DNA from: JBCCXZ01 sp965228005
GTDB lineage: Bacteria > Planctomycetota > Planctomycetia > Pirellulales > Lacipirellulaceae
Direction: 5' to 3'
DNA: 64,000 nt
NCBI GenBank assembly: GCA_965228005.1
Contig: CBDDGV010000001.1
Coordinates: 1 to 64,000, forward strand
The notes under the pieces are model-generated. The model saw only the letters and a list, made by a program, of their open reading frames with translations, had not been told where the DNA came from and did not search any database. The translations under genes were made by a program, and so were the position numbers. Of this stretch, positions 35,304 to 45,944 are shown piece after piece; the stretch's first letter is position 1; each line of letters starts with the position of its first letter.

Positions 35304-35855
35304 CTAATCCACTGCCGGGTGATTGGTCTGGTTGAGGGTGGCTTGTACGCAAAGCCGCAACGCCTTCCGGGCGCGGGTGAGGATCTTATAGACGGTGCTC
35401 AGCGGTCGGTCGTGGCGGTCGGACAGTTCTTTGACGGACGCTCCGCCGCGGTAGAAGCCGGTAATCATCTGGTGTTCGGTCGCCGCGAGTTTCCGGAGGC
35501 AGTGGTCGAGTGCGGCCAATCGCTGTTCCTGCATCGGGGCCAGCTTGGGCCACTCCACCGCCAGCAGGTTCAGCACGTCGTCGCTCAAGGCGAGGCCCCG
35601 CTTGCTGTGTTTCTTCCGGTGGCTGCTCACCTCGATCCGGGCGAAGCCGATCGCCCAAGGCACAAAGTCGAAGCGGGGGTCGTACTGCTCTCGTTTTCTC
35701 CACAGAGCCAGGTTGACTTCCTGGAGCACGTCGTCGGCGTCCGAGGTGCTGTGAGTCATGCCCAGGATGTACGCGTACAACGACGGCTGGCTCTTGGTGA
35801 ACTGCCGGATGAACTGGTCTTCTTCCCGGAGCTGTTTTGAATCAGGTGGGATCAT
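35304..35855 (-). CDS. ECF-type RNA polymerase sigma factor
   Basis: The 183-residue protein has region 2 (LYAYILGMTHSTSDADDVLQ, EVNLALWRKREQYDPRFDF) and region 4 with a helix-turn-helix (GASVKELSDRHDRPLSTVYK, ILTRARKALR). It lacks region 3, as ECF factors do. It is co-directional with the FecR-type gene and divergent from a PEP-CTERM gene, so the two-gene unit may regulate nearby surface-protein genes. Confidence 0.92.
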   Translation of the reverse strand: MIPPDSKQLREEDQFIRQFTKSQPSLYAYILGMTHSTSDADDVLQEVNLALWRKREQYDPRFDFVPWAIGFARIEVSSHRKKHSKRGLALSDDVLNLLAVEWPKLAPMQEQRLAALDHCLRKLAATEHQMITGFYRGGASVKELSDRHDRPLSTVYKILTRARKALRLCVQATLNQTNHPAVD

Positions 35856-36385
35856 GCCTGCGCCTAAGCTAGCCAGACCCTGCTCTCGACACTACCAGGA
35901 CATGCGGATGCCGGACTGCCGCCCCGACAGGCCGCTCCGGGCCCCGTTTCGGTGGTACCGCAGTTCCGCTTCCACGCGCCAACTCCGATTCCACCCGTAT
36001 CAATGACTGCTCGCCTTGATTGCCACTAAAACAAGAAAGAAACCCGAAGAGCAGCCGAGCGAGGGCCTAGACCGGCTGACGCAAAAACGGGGAAATGTTG
36101 GCATTCTTGGGGAATGCTTGGCAAAATCAGAAGCGGCAGAGCGAACTCTACTGTGGTGCACTGCAAGTGTACCCGCTGATGGAGACGCCACCTCGGATTA
36201 GCCTCGGGACGAGTAACGCTAAGCTTGGCTCCCGCAGAGCCTTACGGATTGTCGGGCCTTCCATTAGTCCGCAGCGTCCGGATACAATCCTCGCCGACTA
36301 CAATTTGATGCAGCGACGCGGAACCGCCGAACCCAGTCGCCCCCTTTTCGATACTTCCAGACATTCTCCTTGGAGCAACTCAGCC
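35856..36385. other. 530-base divergent upstream region
   Basis: The stretch separates the ECF sigma gene from the PEP-CTERM gene. An open frame runs back from the PEP-CTERM gene to 36095, but its first 97 residues look non-coding and precede a clear signal peptide. No RNA gene or certain promoter is recognised; a GGAG about 10 bases before the ATG at 36386 is the likely ribosome binding site. Confidence 0.5.
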
Positions 36386-37660
36386 ATGAAGTCGGACAGA
36401 GCGTTTGTGGGCCTGCTTGCTTTGTCGATCGGCGTCTTGTCGTCGATCGCTTCCGCCCAGCAGGACGAAACCTACCGTTTCGACGGTGTGGCGGACATGG
36501 ACCCCCAGCCGGACGATCCAACAGACTGGATGACCTCAGTGAATTGGAGCGACGGAGGAGCAGACCCTTTCCCGCCGTTCGGTCCGGAGATCCCCGATTT
36601 TGGCACGCGTGTTGAGATTCAGACCTCCACGTTCGGCGTAGACGCCCCTGAAATCGGGCCTGGGGACACGGCAGAGGCGTTTGGCGTGCGTATCGGCCGC
36701 TTTGGTGGTGAGGGCCTGCTGACCATGAGCGGCGGGACGCTCGACATCGCCAACAGCTGCACGGCTGCGCCTTTCAGTTGCAGCCGCCGAATCCGCGTGG
36801 GTGCCGCGGACGTAGCTCTGCCCCAGGACCGCAACCCCGGCACCTTCAACATCACCGGCGGCGTCATCACAACCGACACGTTTTGGATCGGCAGCGGATC
36901 GCAGGGGACCGTCAACCTGAGCAACGCGACGATCAACACCCGCGGCAACTTCTACCTCGACTGGTCGTTTGACGCGAGCAGCGTGCTCAACATGACCAGC
37001 GGCACGATCAACGTCGGCACCGACTTCCGCATGTACCGCAATTCGGTGCTGAACCTCGATGGCGGCGAGATCTTAGTCGAGGATGAACTCGGATTAGGCA
37101 CAACCACAGGACTCAACAACGTCCAGTCGCCCAACATCACCGCGACGATTACGGGTGGGCTTCTAGAGACCTCCGACGAGCTCTTCATCGGTGGAGACAT
37201 CTCGCTGAGCGGGGGCATCCTCCGGGCAGACATGTTCTCAGAGTTGGACGCCACCGGTGCGATCGACATCACCGGCTCCGGCCTCCTGCAGTTCAACAAC
37301 GCCAACGAAGACGTCGCGGCCGTACAAGGGTTCATCACCAGCGGACTGATCACGACAACCGGCGGCGATCCGCTAATGGTGAGCGTGGTCGATGTCGGCG
37401 GCACAGACTTTACTCAGGTTTCCGCGGGAGCCGCGGGGGTTGCAGGCGACTTTGATGGCGACGGCGATGTCGATGTAGCCGACGCGCTCTTGGGCCAACG
37501 AGATGGAGAGCCGCTTGGCGTCGGCAGCGATTGGGAAGTCAATTTCGGCACGGGTGAAGCGGTGGCTGCTGTTGCTGCAGTGCCAGAGCCGACCTCATTG
37601 TCGCTTGCATTCGGGTTGGCCTTGGGAGTGTCCTCTTCCGCGCTGTGTCGCCGACGTTGA
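36386..37660 (+). CDS. PEP-CTERM surface protein with beta-solenoid repeats and dockerin-like motif
   Basis: The 424-residue protein has a signal peptide (AFVGLLALSIGVLSSIASAQ). A repeat region of short beta-strands follows (LLTMSGGTLDIAN, TFNITGGVITTDTFWIGS, GTVNLSNATINTRGNFYL, SVLNLDGGEILVEDELGL), which suggests an autotransporter-like solenoid. A dockerin-like calcium motif comes next (GDFDGDGDVDVADALLGQRD), then VPEPTSLSLAFGLALGVSSS and an arginine tail. The start is ATG at 36386, immediately before the signal peptide. The product is probably anchored on the cell surface; function unknown. It is the same kind of protein as that encoded at 39429. Confidence 0.85.
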   Translation: MKSDRAFVGLLALSIGVLSSIASAQQDETYRFDGVADMDPQPDDPTDWMTSVNWSDGGADPFPPFGPEIPDFGTRVEIQTSTFGVDAPEIGPGDTAEAFGVRIGRFGGEGLLTMSGGTLDIANSCTAAPFSCSRRIRVGAADVALPQDRNPGTFNITGGVITTDTFWIGSGSQGTVNLSNATINTRGNFYLDWSFDASSVLNMTSGTINVGTDFRMYRNSVLNLDGGEILVEDELGLGTTTGLNNVQSPNITATITGGLLETSDELFIGGDISLSGGILRADMFSELDATGAIDITGSGLLQFNNANEDVAAVQGFITSGLITTTGGDPLMVSVVDVGGTDFTQVSAGAAGVAGDFDGDGDVDVADALLGQRDGEPLGVGSDWEVNFGTGEAVAAVAAVPEPTSLSLAFGLALGVSSSALCRRR

Positions 37661-37726
37661 GCCTTATCGTGCCCACTATCAGGGGCGTTTGGTACCTGCG
37701 TTGAGTTGTTGGAATAGGGATTGCAT

Positions 37727-37733
37727 AGGAGAG
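37727..37733 (+). promoter_or_regulatory. ribosome binding site deciding the lipoprotein start
   Basis: AGGAGAG lies 5 bases before GTG at 37739. An upstream TTG at 37721 has no such signal, so the GTG is preferred. Confidence 0.7.
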
Positions 37734-37738
37734 TTGCA

Positions 37739-38179
37739 GTGCTGGTTGGACTAACGGCAAGGAGCGGCCGGGTGTGCATCGCGGTGGTGCTCATGCTCGT
37801 GCTCGTAGGCTGCGGCGATGGTCGGCCGAAGCGGATGGATGTCTCCGGGCAGGTACTTATTGACGGAGTCCCCCTGACGCACGGCATCGTCCGGTTTGTG
37901 CCGTCTGGAGCCAGGCCTTCGGTGGGCAAGCTCGATGAACAAGGTCGCTTCACGCTTTCCTGCTACGGCAAAGCGGACGGTGTGGTCCCCGGTGTCCACA
38001 GAGTCGAAGTCAACGGTTCCGAGTACATCAGTAACGATGAACGTAAGTGGCATGCTCCGCCTAAGTACTTCAACTACCGTAGGTCGGGCATCACACAAGA
38101 GATCACGGGGCCCACTGATGACCTTAAGATCGAGTTAACCTGGGACGGCGGGGAGCCCTTTATTGAGAAGCTTCGATGA
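37739..38179 (+). CDS. small lipoprotein with carboxypeptidase-regulatory-like domain
   Basis: The 146-residue protein has a lipoprotein signal ending in the lipobox LVLVGCGDG. The domain then has MDVSGQVLIDGVPLTHGIVR, FVPSGARPSVGKLDEQGRFT and VPGVHRVEVNGSE, the pattern of transthyretin-like/carboxypeptidase-regulatory domains seen in many short planctomycete lipoproteins. These genes typically sit next to DUF1559 genes, as here (35 bases upstream of one). A structural or accessory role at the cell envelope is likely; no enzyme motif is present. Confidence 0.83.
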   Translation: MLVGLTARSGRVCIAVVLMLVLVGCGDGRPKRMDVSGQVLIDGVPLTHGIVRFVPSGARPSVGKLDEQGRFTLSCYGKADGVVPGVHRVEVNGSEYISNDERKWHAPPKYFNYRRSGITQEITGPTDDLKIELTWDGGEPFIEKLR

Positions 38180-38214
38180 CGACCCACACGGTCCGACCCA
38201 GGATGGAGTAAGAA

Positions 38215-39261
38215 ATGATAAGACAACGTCAACTTCCCAGCCCTCAATCGGCTCACGGTTTTACGCTGGTCGAGTTGCTGGTGGTCATCGCGATTATTGG
38301 CGTGCTAGTGGCTCTGCTGCTGCCCGCCATTCAGTCAGCCCGCGAGGCGGCTCGCAGGATGCAGTGTGCGAACAACGAGAAGCAAATAGGGCTTGCGTTG
38401 CTCAACTTCGAGTCGGCAAACGGTCATTTCCCCGCTGGCAGGCACGGGTGTGACGGAGCCATCCAACCGGAGTACCGCGGTTGCGAAGTGGAAGCGACAA
38501 TCGAGAGATCGGCAATGAGCGGGCTTGTCAAGATCCTCCCATATCTCGAGCAGCAGGCCCTGTACGACATCCTCGATCTTAGGGATCAAGACGCAATTAT
38601 TTGGCCCGCCAACAGCGGCTCAGACGAAGGCGATGTAAATTACTTGGACTGGGCGACCGTAGAGGTGCAACAGGCTATGAACCAGCGACCTGACACCTAT
38701 GTCTGTCCAAGTGCCGACTCGCTCCCTGAGACCGAGTCTCTGCGCTACGATGAAGGGCAGTTCAAGCCCGCTACGGGCGACTACGCTCTTTGCGGAGGCC
38801 ATCGAGGTCCACGTTGGAACAGAGATTTCGATGCAGTCAAAGCCGACAACTCCGGCATCTTTTTCTACATCCGAGAGATCGGAATACGGGAGATCGAAGA
38901 TGGAACCTCCGGAACGTTCTTTGGAGGCGAGGTGCTGGACAGCCACACGATCGATAGCAGCAACATCTGGACCCGGGCCGAGCGCCACCTGGACAGTATC
39001 CGCTACACCGACAACCCAATGAACACCCCGGCCGGATTCGATTTTAGCGAGTTCACAATCCACCATCGAAAACGCGAGTCTCCGGACCCGCCTTACTTTG
39101 CTACGGCGAATTTTGGCAGCCGGCACCCCGCGGGAGCAAACTTCGTTTTTGCCGATGGGCACGTGGAATTCATCTCTGAGGACGTCGACGTCGATGTCTA
39201 TTCCGCTTATGGATCACGGGCAAGTGAAGAGCTCGGCGACGATTACACACCGAGGCAATGA
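38215..39261 (+). CDS. DUF1559 protein with prepilin-type N-terminal methylation signal
   Basis: The 348-residue protein has the type IV prepilin-like motif GFTLVELLVVIAIIGVLVAL at about residues 15-34, with the conserved Glu and a preceding Gly cleavage point. DUF1559 follows (SAREAARRMQCANNEKQIGL, RHPAGANFVFADGHVEFIS near the C-terminus). The family is very expanded in planctomycetes and may form pseudopilin-like surface structures. GGAG lies 7 bases before the ATG. Its neighbours are a lipoprotein and PEP-CTERM proteins, a recurring arrangement. Confidence 0.93.
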   Translation: MIRQRQLPSPQSAHGFTLVELLVVIAIIGVLVALLLPAIQSAREAARRMQCANNEKQIGLALLNFESANGHFPAGRHGCDGAIQPEYRGCEVEATIERSAMSGLVKILPYLEQQALYDILDLRDQDAIIWPANSGSDEGDVNYLDWATVEVQQAMNQRPDTYVCPSADSLPETESLRYDEGQFKPATGDYALCGGHRGPRWNRDFDAVKADNSGIFFYIREIGIREIEDGTSGTFFGGEVLDSHTIDSSNIWTRAERHLDSIRYTDNPMNTPAGFDFSEFTIHHRKRESPDPPYFATANFGSRHPAGANFVFADGHVEFISEDVDVDVYSAYGSRASEELGDDYTPRQ

Positions 39262-39415
39262 GAATCTACGCAGTTTGTTCGATATGAACGCATCGGGAGA
39301 TTACGATAGGCATGATGGAAGAATTCTGAAGTTGGCTTGAAGTTCGGTGCGCTCGGGTCTCTATGACGAAGCTAATCGGTCGTGACTGTCACACCTCACC
39401 TCTGTTTCTCATCTC

Positions 39416-39421
39416 AAGGAG
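39416..39421 (+). promoter_or_regulatory. ribosome binding site deciding the PEP-CTERM start
   Basis: AAGGAG ends one base before ATG 39423 (too close) and 7 bases before the in-frame GTG 39429, so GTG is the likely start. Confidence 0.65.
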
Positions 39422-39428
39422 AATGCTA

Positions 39429-40490
39429 GTGTTTAAGTTCACCTCGGCTACTGCCGCCATCGTCTTGTGCGGTCTCATGACGACCGCCTCTTACGGCCAG
39501 TTGGACGGCCTCTACGAGTTCGACGGCGACGTCGACAACACTTGGGAAAACGCCGCCAACTGGGAGCAGGTCTCCGACCCCAACGGCAACCCCATCAGCG
39601 GCGACCCCGCAACCCCCCCCGACGGCGTCACCTCCGCCGACATCGGCGTCCTCGGCGTCACCAGCACCGGCGGAGCCAACACCGCGTTGGACGTGAGCGT
39701 GGGCACCGCTAGCGGAGCCGGCTCGCTCACCTCCTCCGGCACGCTCGCCGTGGGACGCGACATCTACGTCGGCGGCGACGCCAGCCTCACCGGCAACCTC
39801 GGCACCATGACCGTCACCTCGGGAAGCGTCACCGCGGGCGACGACATCAACGTCGGCATGACCGATGACGTCTCTCCCGTGCGGTCCTCGCCGGGCGTCC
39901 TCAACGTCAACGGCGGCACCATCGAATCGGGCGACGACGTCAAGCTCTTCAACGGAGCCACCCTCAACGTCAATGGCGGAACCATCATCTCCGGCGACAA
40001 CTTCGAAGCACGGTCCAACACCCCCGGCGGCGTCGTGACCATCACCGTCGACAGCGGTACGCTCGAGTCTCGGGACGACTTCCGCTGGAACAACGAAAAC
40101 GTCGTTACCACCGTCACGGTCAACGGCGGGTTGCTGGTCACCCTAGATAAGCTGCTGCTCGACGATGACGACGGCTCCATGATCACGATCAATGGCGGCA
40201 CGGTCCGCGCCGAAGAGTACGCGGAACAGGGCCCCATCGAGATCAACGGCGACGGCCTCCTGCAGTTCGAGAGCAACAAGCTCTCGCCGGGCGAGGCCAT
40301 CGCCCTCTTCGGCACCACCCTGACCACGACCGAAGCGGGCAAAGTCTTGGGTGTGCAGTTGGTCACGATCCCCGACTTCTTCGGGGAGACGAACCTGGAG
40401 TTCACGCAGATTTCGGTCGTGCCCGAGCCGGCTTCCGCGCTGTTGATCAGCCTCGGCGCCCTCGGCTTCGCGGTGCGTCGCCGCCGCTAG
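39429..40490 (+). CDS. PEP-CTERM surface protein with beta-solenoid repeats
   Basis: The 353-residue protein has a signal peptide (TSATAAIVLCGLMTTASYGQ). A region of short repeats follows (TMTVTSGSVTAGDDINVG, VLNVNGGTIESGDDVKLF, TLNVNGGTIISGDNFEA, MITINGGTVRAEEYAE), consistent with a right-handed beta-solenoid. The C-terminal sorting signal is VPEPASALLISLGALGFAV with RRRR. Its repeats and layout match the protein at 36386, but the dockerin-like motif is missing. A strong terminator follows the stop. Probably surface-attached; function unknown. Confidence 0.85.
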   Translation: MFKFTSATAAIVLCGLMTTASYGQLDGLYEFDGDVDNTWENAANWEQVSDPNGNPISGDPATPPDGVTSADIGVLGVTSTGGANTALDVSVGTASGAGSLTSSGTLAVGRDIYVGGDASLTGNLGTMTVTSGSVTAGDDINVGMTDDVSPVRSSPGVLNVNGGTIESGDDVKLFNGATLNVNGGTIISGDNFEARSNTPGGVVTITVDSGTLESRDDFRWNNENVVTTVTVNGGLLVTLDKLLLDDDDGSMITINGGTVRAEEYAEQGPIEINGDGLLQFESNKLSPGEAIALFGTTLTTTEAGKVLGVQLVTIPDFFGETNLEFTQISVVPEPASALLISLGALGFAVRRRR

Positions 40491-40517
40491 GCCTTCCCTA
40501 TCCTTGACTTGAGAACA

Positions 40518-40549
40518 GGGCGTCGGGCCAAGTGCCCGGCGCCCTTTTT
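40518..40549 (+). terminator. rho-independent terminator
   Basis: Stem GGGCGTCGGGC / GCCCGGCGCCC (11 pairs, one G-T), loop CAAGT, followed by TTTTT. It lies 28 bases after the PEP-CTERM stop and closes that transcription unit. Confidence 0.9.
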
Positions 40550-41040
40550 CAATGCGCGGCCCGACTCGGTCGTCCCCGCCGAGCTACGTAATAGCCGCCT
40601 AGCTACGCTCGGCTGGAGCCCCGCCGGGCCCTCCGAAGAAACCAACTGGTTTTCTGTTGAAATTGGGCCAGCCGATGTGCTACCATCGCCCGCGTGTAAT
40701 ATACGGAAGTACACTACTGGTGCGACCCATGACGGGTGATTCCATATGGAAGACCGCAAACCTGGGATAGACTCAGCCTCACCACAGATCTGCAATCTTC
40801 AATCGAAGATCTGAGATCCCTCCCTCTCCACTTTTGTCACAAGAAACCCGAACCGTTCTGGCCAAAACCCGCCATGACCGCAGCGGCCCCGACAACGACT
40901 TCGAACTGTAATTCTCGACCTCGGACCCCCGACCCCTCACACCTGCCAGCAGGCTTTTGGCGTATCGCCGCGTGTTCCCGTTTTCGAGCCTAAACCCAAC
41001 CGAAGGACAAAAAAGAGAAGCCCGCAAAGCTGTGGCCGTC
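40550..41040. other. intergenic region between convergent units
   Basis: No gene is supported. It contains a short inverted repeat CAGATCT...AGATCTG (40785-40813) inside an AT-richer patch. No promoter is needed here, because both neighbours end in it. Confidence 0.5.
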
Positions 41041-42507
<1,467 letters not shown>

Positions 42508-42536
42508 CGGCGGCCCTCGGCTCCGGGGGGAGCGGC

Positions 42537-45500
42537 TTAGTTCTTGGTGACGACCTCGTCGAGGTTCAGCACTACGTTGGCGACTACCGTCCAGGCGGCG
42601 AGGCGGTTGGTCTCGGCGCCCTGCTCGGCGGCGTCGACCAACGCCTGCGCGTCGTCGGGGTTGCTGCGGTAGTGGCTGAGCTGATCGTTGTAGAGGCCCT
42701 GGAGTTCGGCGGCAGTCTCTGGGTCGGCGGACCGTGCCGTGCAGAGTCGGTACATGTAGGCGGCACGCTGGCCGTCGGAATCCAGCCCCGCGGCTGCGAC
42801 GCGTCTGGCGAGGGCCCGCGCGGCCTCCACGTACTGGGGCCCGTTGAGCAACGCCAACGCCTGCAAGGGGGTGTTCGTACGCTCGCGGCGGACGCACGAC
42901 GACTCCCGGGAGGGGGCGTCAAAGGTGGTCATCTGCGGGGGCGGAGCCGTACGCTTGTAGAACGTGTAGAGCGAACGCCGGTAGATCTCGTCGGCGGCGA
43001 CGCCAGGGATGAATTCAACGGTGTTCGAACTCGAAAAGCCGACGGCCTTCCAGAGGCCGGCGGGCTGCGGCGGCTTCACGCTGGGCCCGCCGAGTTTGGT
43101 TTCGAGCAGCCCGCTGACGGCGAGGGCCTGGTCGCGGAGCATCTCCGCTTCGAGTCGGAACCTGGGCCCGCGGGCAAGGAACCGGTTCTGCGGGTCCTGG
43201 TCTACAAGCTCCGGCTGGATCGTGGCGTCCTGCCGGTAAGCGGCCGAGGTGACGATGAGCCTCATGAGGGCCTTCACGTCCCAGCCGCTCTGCTGGAACT
43301 CGACCGCCAGCCAATCCAAGAGCAGCGGGTGCGAGGGCGTTGCGCCCTGGTTGCCGAAGTCCTCTGCGGTTTCAACAATGCCTGTGCCGAAGACCTGCTG
43401 CCAGAACCGGTTGACGGCGACGCGGGCCGTCAGCGGGTGTTGCGGCGAAACAAGCCAGTGAGCCAACCCCAGCCGATCACGGGGAGCGTCGTCCGGCAGC
43501 GGCGGGAGTGCAGCCGGGGTGGACCGCTCAACGGGTGCTCCGTGCTGATCGTACTCTCCCCGCTCGAGCACGAAGGCTTCGCGGGGAGTCTTGCGTTCGC
43601 GGAAGATGAGCGTGGTGGGTACGGACTGCTGCACCGCGTTGTATTCCTGCCGGAGCCGGGTGAGCTGCTCGCTCGCCTCGCGGAAAGGGCCGTCGCGATG
43701 CACGAGGTAGAAGTGCCGCAGGGCTTCGGCGTTGTTGTCGACCCAGGAAGCTCCCGAATCTTCTGTAGGATCGCTGAGAACGGTCTCCAGGTACACGGCA
43801 CGCACTTCCGCGTCGGTGAGTCGGCGGTCGTAGATGCGCGCCTCGTCGATGCTGCCGTCGACGAATCCTGTTCCTGAGTCGCGGCGGCCAATCAGCAGCG
43901 GTTTCTTGTGCAGGATGCCGTTCTTGTACTTCATGGAGTCCGACCACACGTCGACTTCCTGCGGCTCTCCATCGACGTACACCGAGAAACCGGCCGCGCG
44001 TTGGGAGCCGTCGTAGGTTACGAAGACGTGCCGCCACTCGCCCGGCTTGATCACCGGTTTGGCCGTCATTACGCGGATGAAGTAGCCGGGCTCCTTGCGG
44101 GCGATCTGGGCGTTGACGACCCCGTCGAGGACGGTCAGCTCGTAGCCTTTGTGGAGCTGCTCGGCGTCCGTCTTGGACAGGATGGTTCCGTTCAGCCCAT
44201 TGGCTGTCTTGATCCAAGCCCCGAAGCTGAACGCACGGTCGTCTTGGAACGAGGCGGTGTCGCCCAGGTCGACGAAGCCCTCGGCGTTCGCGTTGAGGCC
44301 GTTGCCGAGCCGGCCCTCGCCGAGAGAGGCGTCGCCGCGGAGCGATACCGGGCTGTCAGGGTCTGCGCCGTTCGAGACAGTTCCGTCGGCTTGGTCGTCG
44401 AAGGTGCAATGAACAACCAAGCCGTCGCGTAGCTGGAGGGCTTGGTCTTCGGTTGCTGCGTCTCTTTGAAGGCGACGTTCCTCGAGCCACTCGTCAAAGC
44501 CCTCTAGTGTTGCTTGTGTGCGAGCGTCGCGCACCTTGCGCGCTTCCTCCATCTCGCTGCGTAGCTTCTCGGCGGCATTCAGTTGGTCGTCGCTGGGTAC
44601 CTGGACGATAGGGGCCGGGTCTTTCACATTCCCGTCGAGCGCTGGCCCATCGAGGCTGTTGAAGAAGGCAAACAGCTGGTAGAACTCTTCCTGCGACACG
44701 GGGTCGAACTTGTGGTCGTGGCAGGCGGCGCAGCCGAGAGTCAATCCCAAGAACACCGTGCCGGTCGTGCTGACCCGGTCGATGACGTTGCGGACGTAGA
44801 CCTCTTCTTCGATCGATCCGCCTTCGTTGGTGGTGACGTGGGCCCGGCCAAACCCGGTGGCTACGAGCTGCTCGAGCGAGGGGGCGGGCAGCAGGTCGCC
44901 GGCGAGTTGCTCGACCGTGAACTCGTTGAAGGCTTTGTTGTCGTTGAAGGCTTTGACGACCCAATCGCGGTAGGGCCACATCTCCCGGTAGTTGTCCAGA
45001 TGCAGCCCGTGGGTGTCGCCGTACCTCGCGGCGTCGAGCCAGTAGCGGGCCATGTGCTCGCCGTAATGCGGAGAGGCGAGCAATCGGTCGACGACCTCCT
45101 CAAAAGCGTCGGTCGAACGATCGGCCAGGAAGGCGTCGACCTCTGCCAGAGTCGGCGGGAGCCCGGTCAGGTCGAAGGTGACCCGACGGATCAACGTTTC
45201 GCGATCGGCCTCTGGCCGCGGTTGCCATCCTCGCTTTTCGAGTTGTGCTTGGACGAAGTGATCGACCTCGTTCTTCGGCCAGTGCGGGTCGCGGATCGCG
45301 GGGGGCTCTGGTTTCTTTGGCGCTACAAAGGCCCAGTGCTCCTCCCAGTCGGCTCCCTCGTCGATCCAGCGACGGACGAGAGCTACCTGTTCGTCCGTTA
45401 GCTGTTTGCCCGTTTCTGGCGGGGGCATCCGGTCGTAGTCTTCGTTGCTACAAATCCGGCGGATGAGTTCGCTCTCATCGGCGTTGCCGGGGACAATCGC

Positions 45501-45764
45501 TGTGTAGCCGCTGGGGCCCTCGTGGACGGCCTCTTCAAGCCGGTCCAGGCGGAGGTCGGCCATGCGGCCCTCCTCGTCTGGGCCGTGGCACGCGAAGCAC
45601 GCATCGGACAAGATTGGACGGATGTCACGAACGAAATCGATAGGCTCTTGAGCGGCCTCCGTCCCCGAGTCAAACTCGCCGCTGGTAGAGCCCGCCTCCT
45701 CGGCAGCGGCAGGCGTGCCCACACACGCTGCAGTAAGAGCAACCAAGAACACCGCTCGACGCAT
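42537..45764 (-). CDS. PSD1/DUF1549/DUF1553 secreted protein with LamG domain
   Basis: The 1075-residue protein has a signal peptide (RRAVFLVALTAACVGTPAAA) and a cytochrome C-like domain with CFACHGPDEEG (Cys56, Cys59, His60). DUF1549 follows (FDLTGLPPT, HYGEHMARYWLDAARYGDTH, LGCAACHDHKFDPVS). A LamG/concanavalin-like domain at about residues 445-655 is inserted (GRLGNGLNANAEGFVDLGD, AFSFGAWIKT, HVFVTYDGSQ, RIYDRRLTDAEVRAVYL). DUF1553 closes the protein. LamG insertions suggest carbohydrate or glycan binding; the catalytic reaction of PSD1 proteins is unknown. The start is ATG at 45764, giving a correct signal peptide. It is divergent from the isomerase gene at 45945. Confidence 0.92.
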   Translation of the reverse strand: MRRAVFLVALTAACVGTPAAAEEAGSTSGEFDSGTEAAQEPIDFVRDIRPILSDACFACHGPDEEGRMADLRLDRLEEAVHEGPSGYTAIVPGNADESELIRRICSNEDYDRMPPPETGKQLTDEQVALVRRWIDEGADWEEHWAFVAPKKPEPPAIRDPHWPKNEVDHFVQAQLEKRGWQPRPEADRETLIRRVTFDLTGLPPTLAEVDAFLADRSTDAFEEVVDRLLASPHYGEHMARYWLDAARYGDTHGLHLDNYREMWPYRDWVVKAFNDNKAFNEFTVEQLAGDLLPAPSLEQLVATGFGRAHVTTNEGGSIEEEVYVRNVIDRVSTTGTVFLGLTLGCAACHDHKFDPVSQEEFYQLFAFFNSLDGPALDGNVKDPAPIVQVPSDDQLNAAEKLRSEMEEARKVRDARTQATLEGFDEWLEERRLQRDAATEDQALQLRDGLVVHCTFDDQADGTVSNGADPDSPVSLRGDASLGEGRLGNGLNANAEGFVDLGDTASFQDDRAFSFGAWIKTANGLNGTILSKTDAEQLHKGYELTVLDGVVNAQIARKEPGYFIRVMTAKPVIKPGEWRHVFVTYDGSQRAAGFSVYVDGEPQEVDVWSDSMKYKNGILHKKPLLIGRRDSGTGFVDGSIDEARIYDRRLTDAEVRAVYLETVLSDPTEDSGASWVDNNAEALRHFYLVHRDGPFREASEQLTRLRQEYNAVQQSVPTTLIFRERKTPREAFVLERGEYDQHGAPVERSTPAALPPLPDDAPRDRLGLAHWLVSPQHPLTARVAVNRFWQQVFGTGIVETAEDFGNQGATPSHPLLLDWLAVEFQQSGWDVKALMRLIVTSAAYRQDATIQPELVDQDPQNRFLARGPRFRLEAEMLRDQALAVSGLLETKLGGPSVKPPQPAGLWKAVGFSSSNTVEFIPGVAADEIYRRSLYTFYKRTAPPPQMTTFDAPSRESSCVRRERTNTPLQALALLNGPQYVEAARALARRVAAAGLDSDGQRAAYMYRLCTARSADPETAAELQGLYNDQLSHYRSNPDDAQALVDAAEQGAETNRLAAWTVVANVVLNLDEVVTKN

Positions 45765-45944
45765 GACCCGCCCTTCAGATATCACCCCGACAGCCCAAAG
45801 AACCCTGGCTCTCCTCACCAAGTTTCACAAACTCGATGCTGCACAAGCAACCTTGGCGTGGCGCAGAAATCTATCCTATAGGAATCTGTTGCTGACTGCC
45901 TTTTTTGCCGGTGCTTTTGCTGATTTTTCTAAGGAAGCACTGCA

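Noticed and set aside
36100..36130. Possible sigma-54 promoter (TTGGCATTC...ATGC)
   Set aside because: The GG to GC spacing is too long for a -24/-12 promoter.
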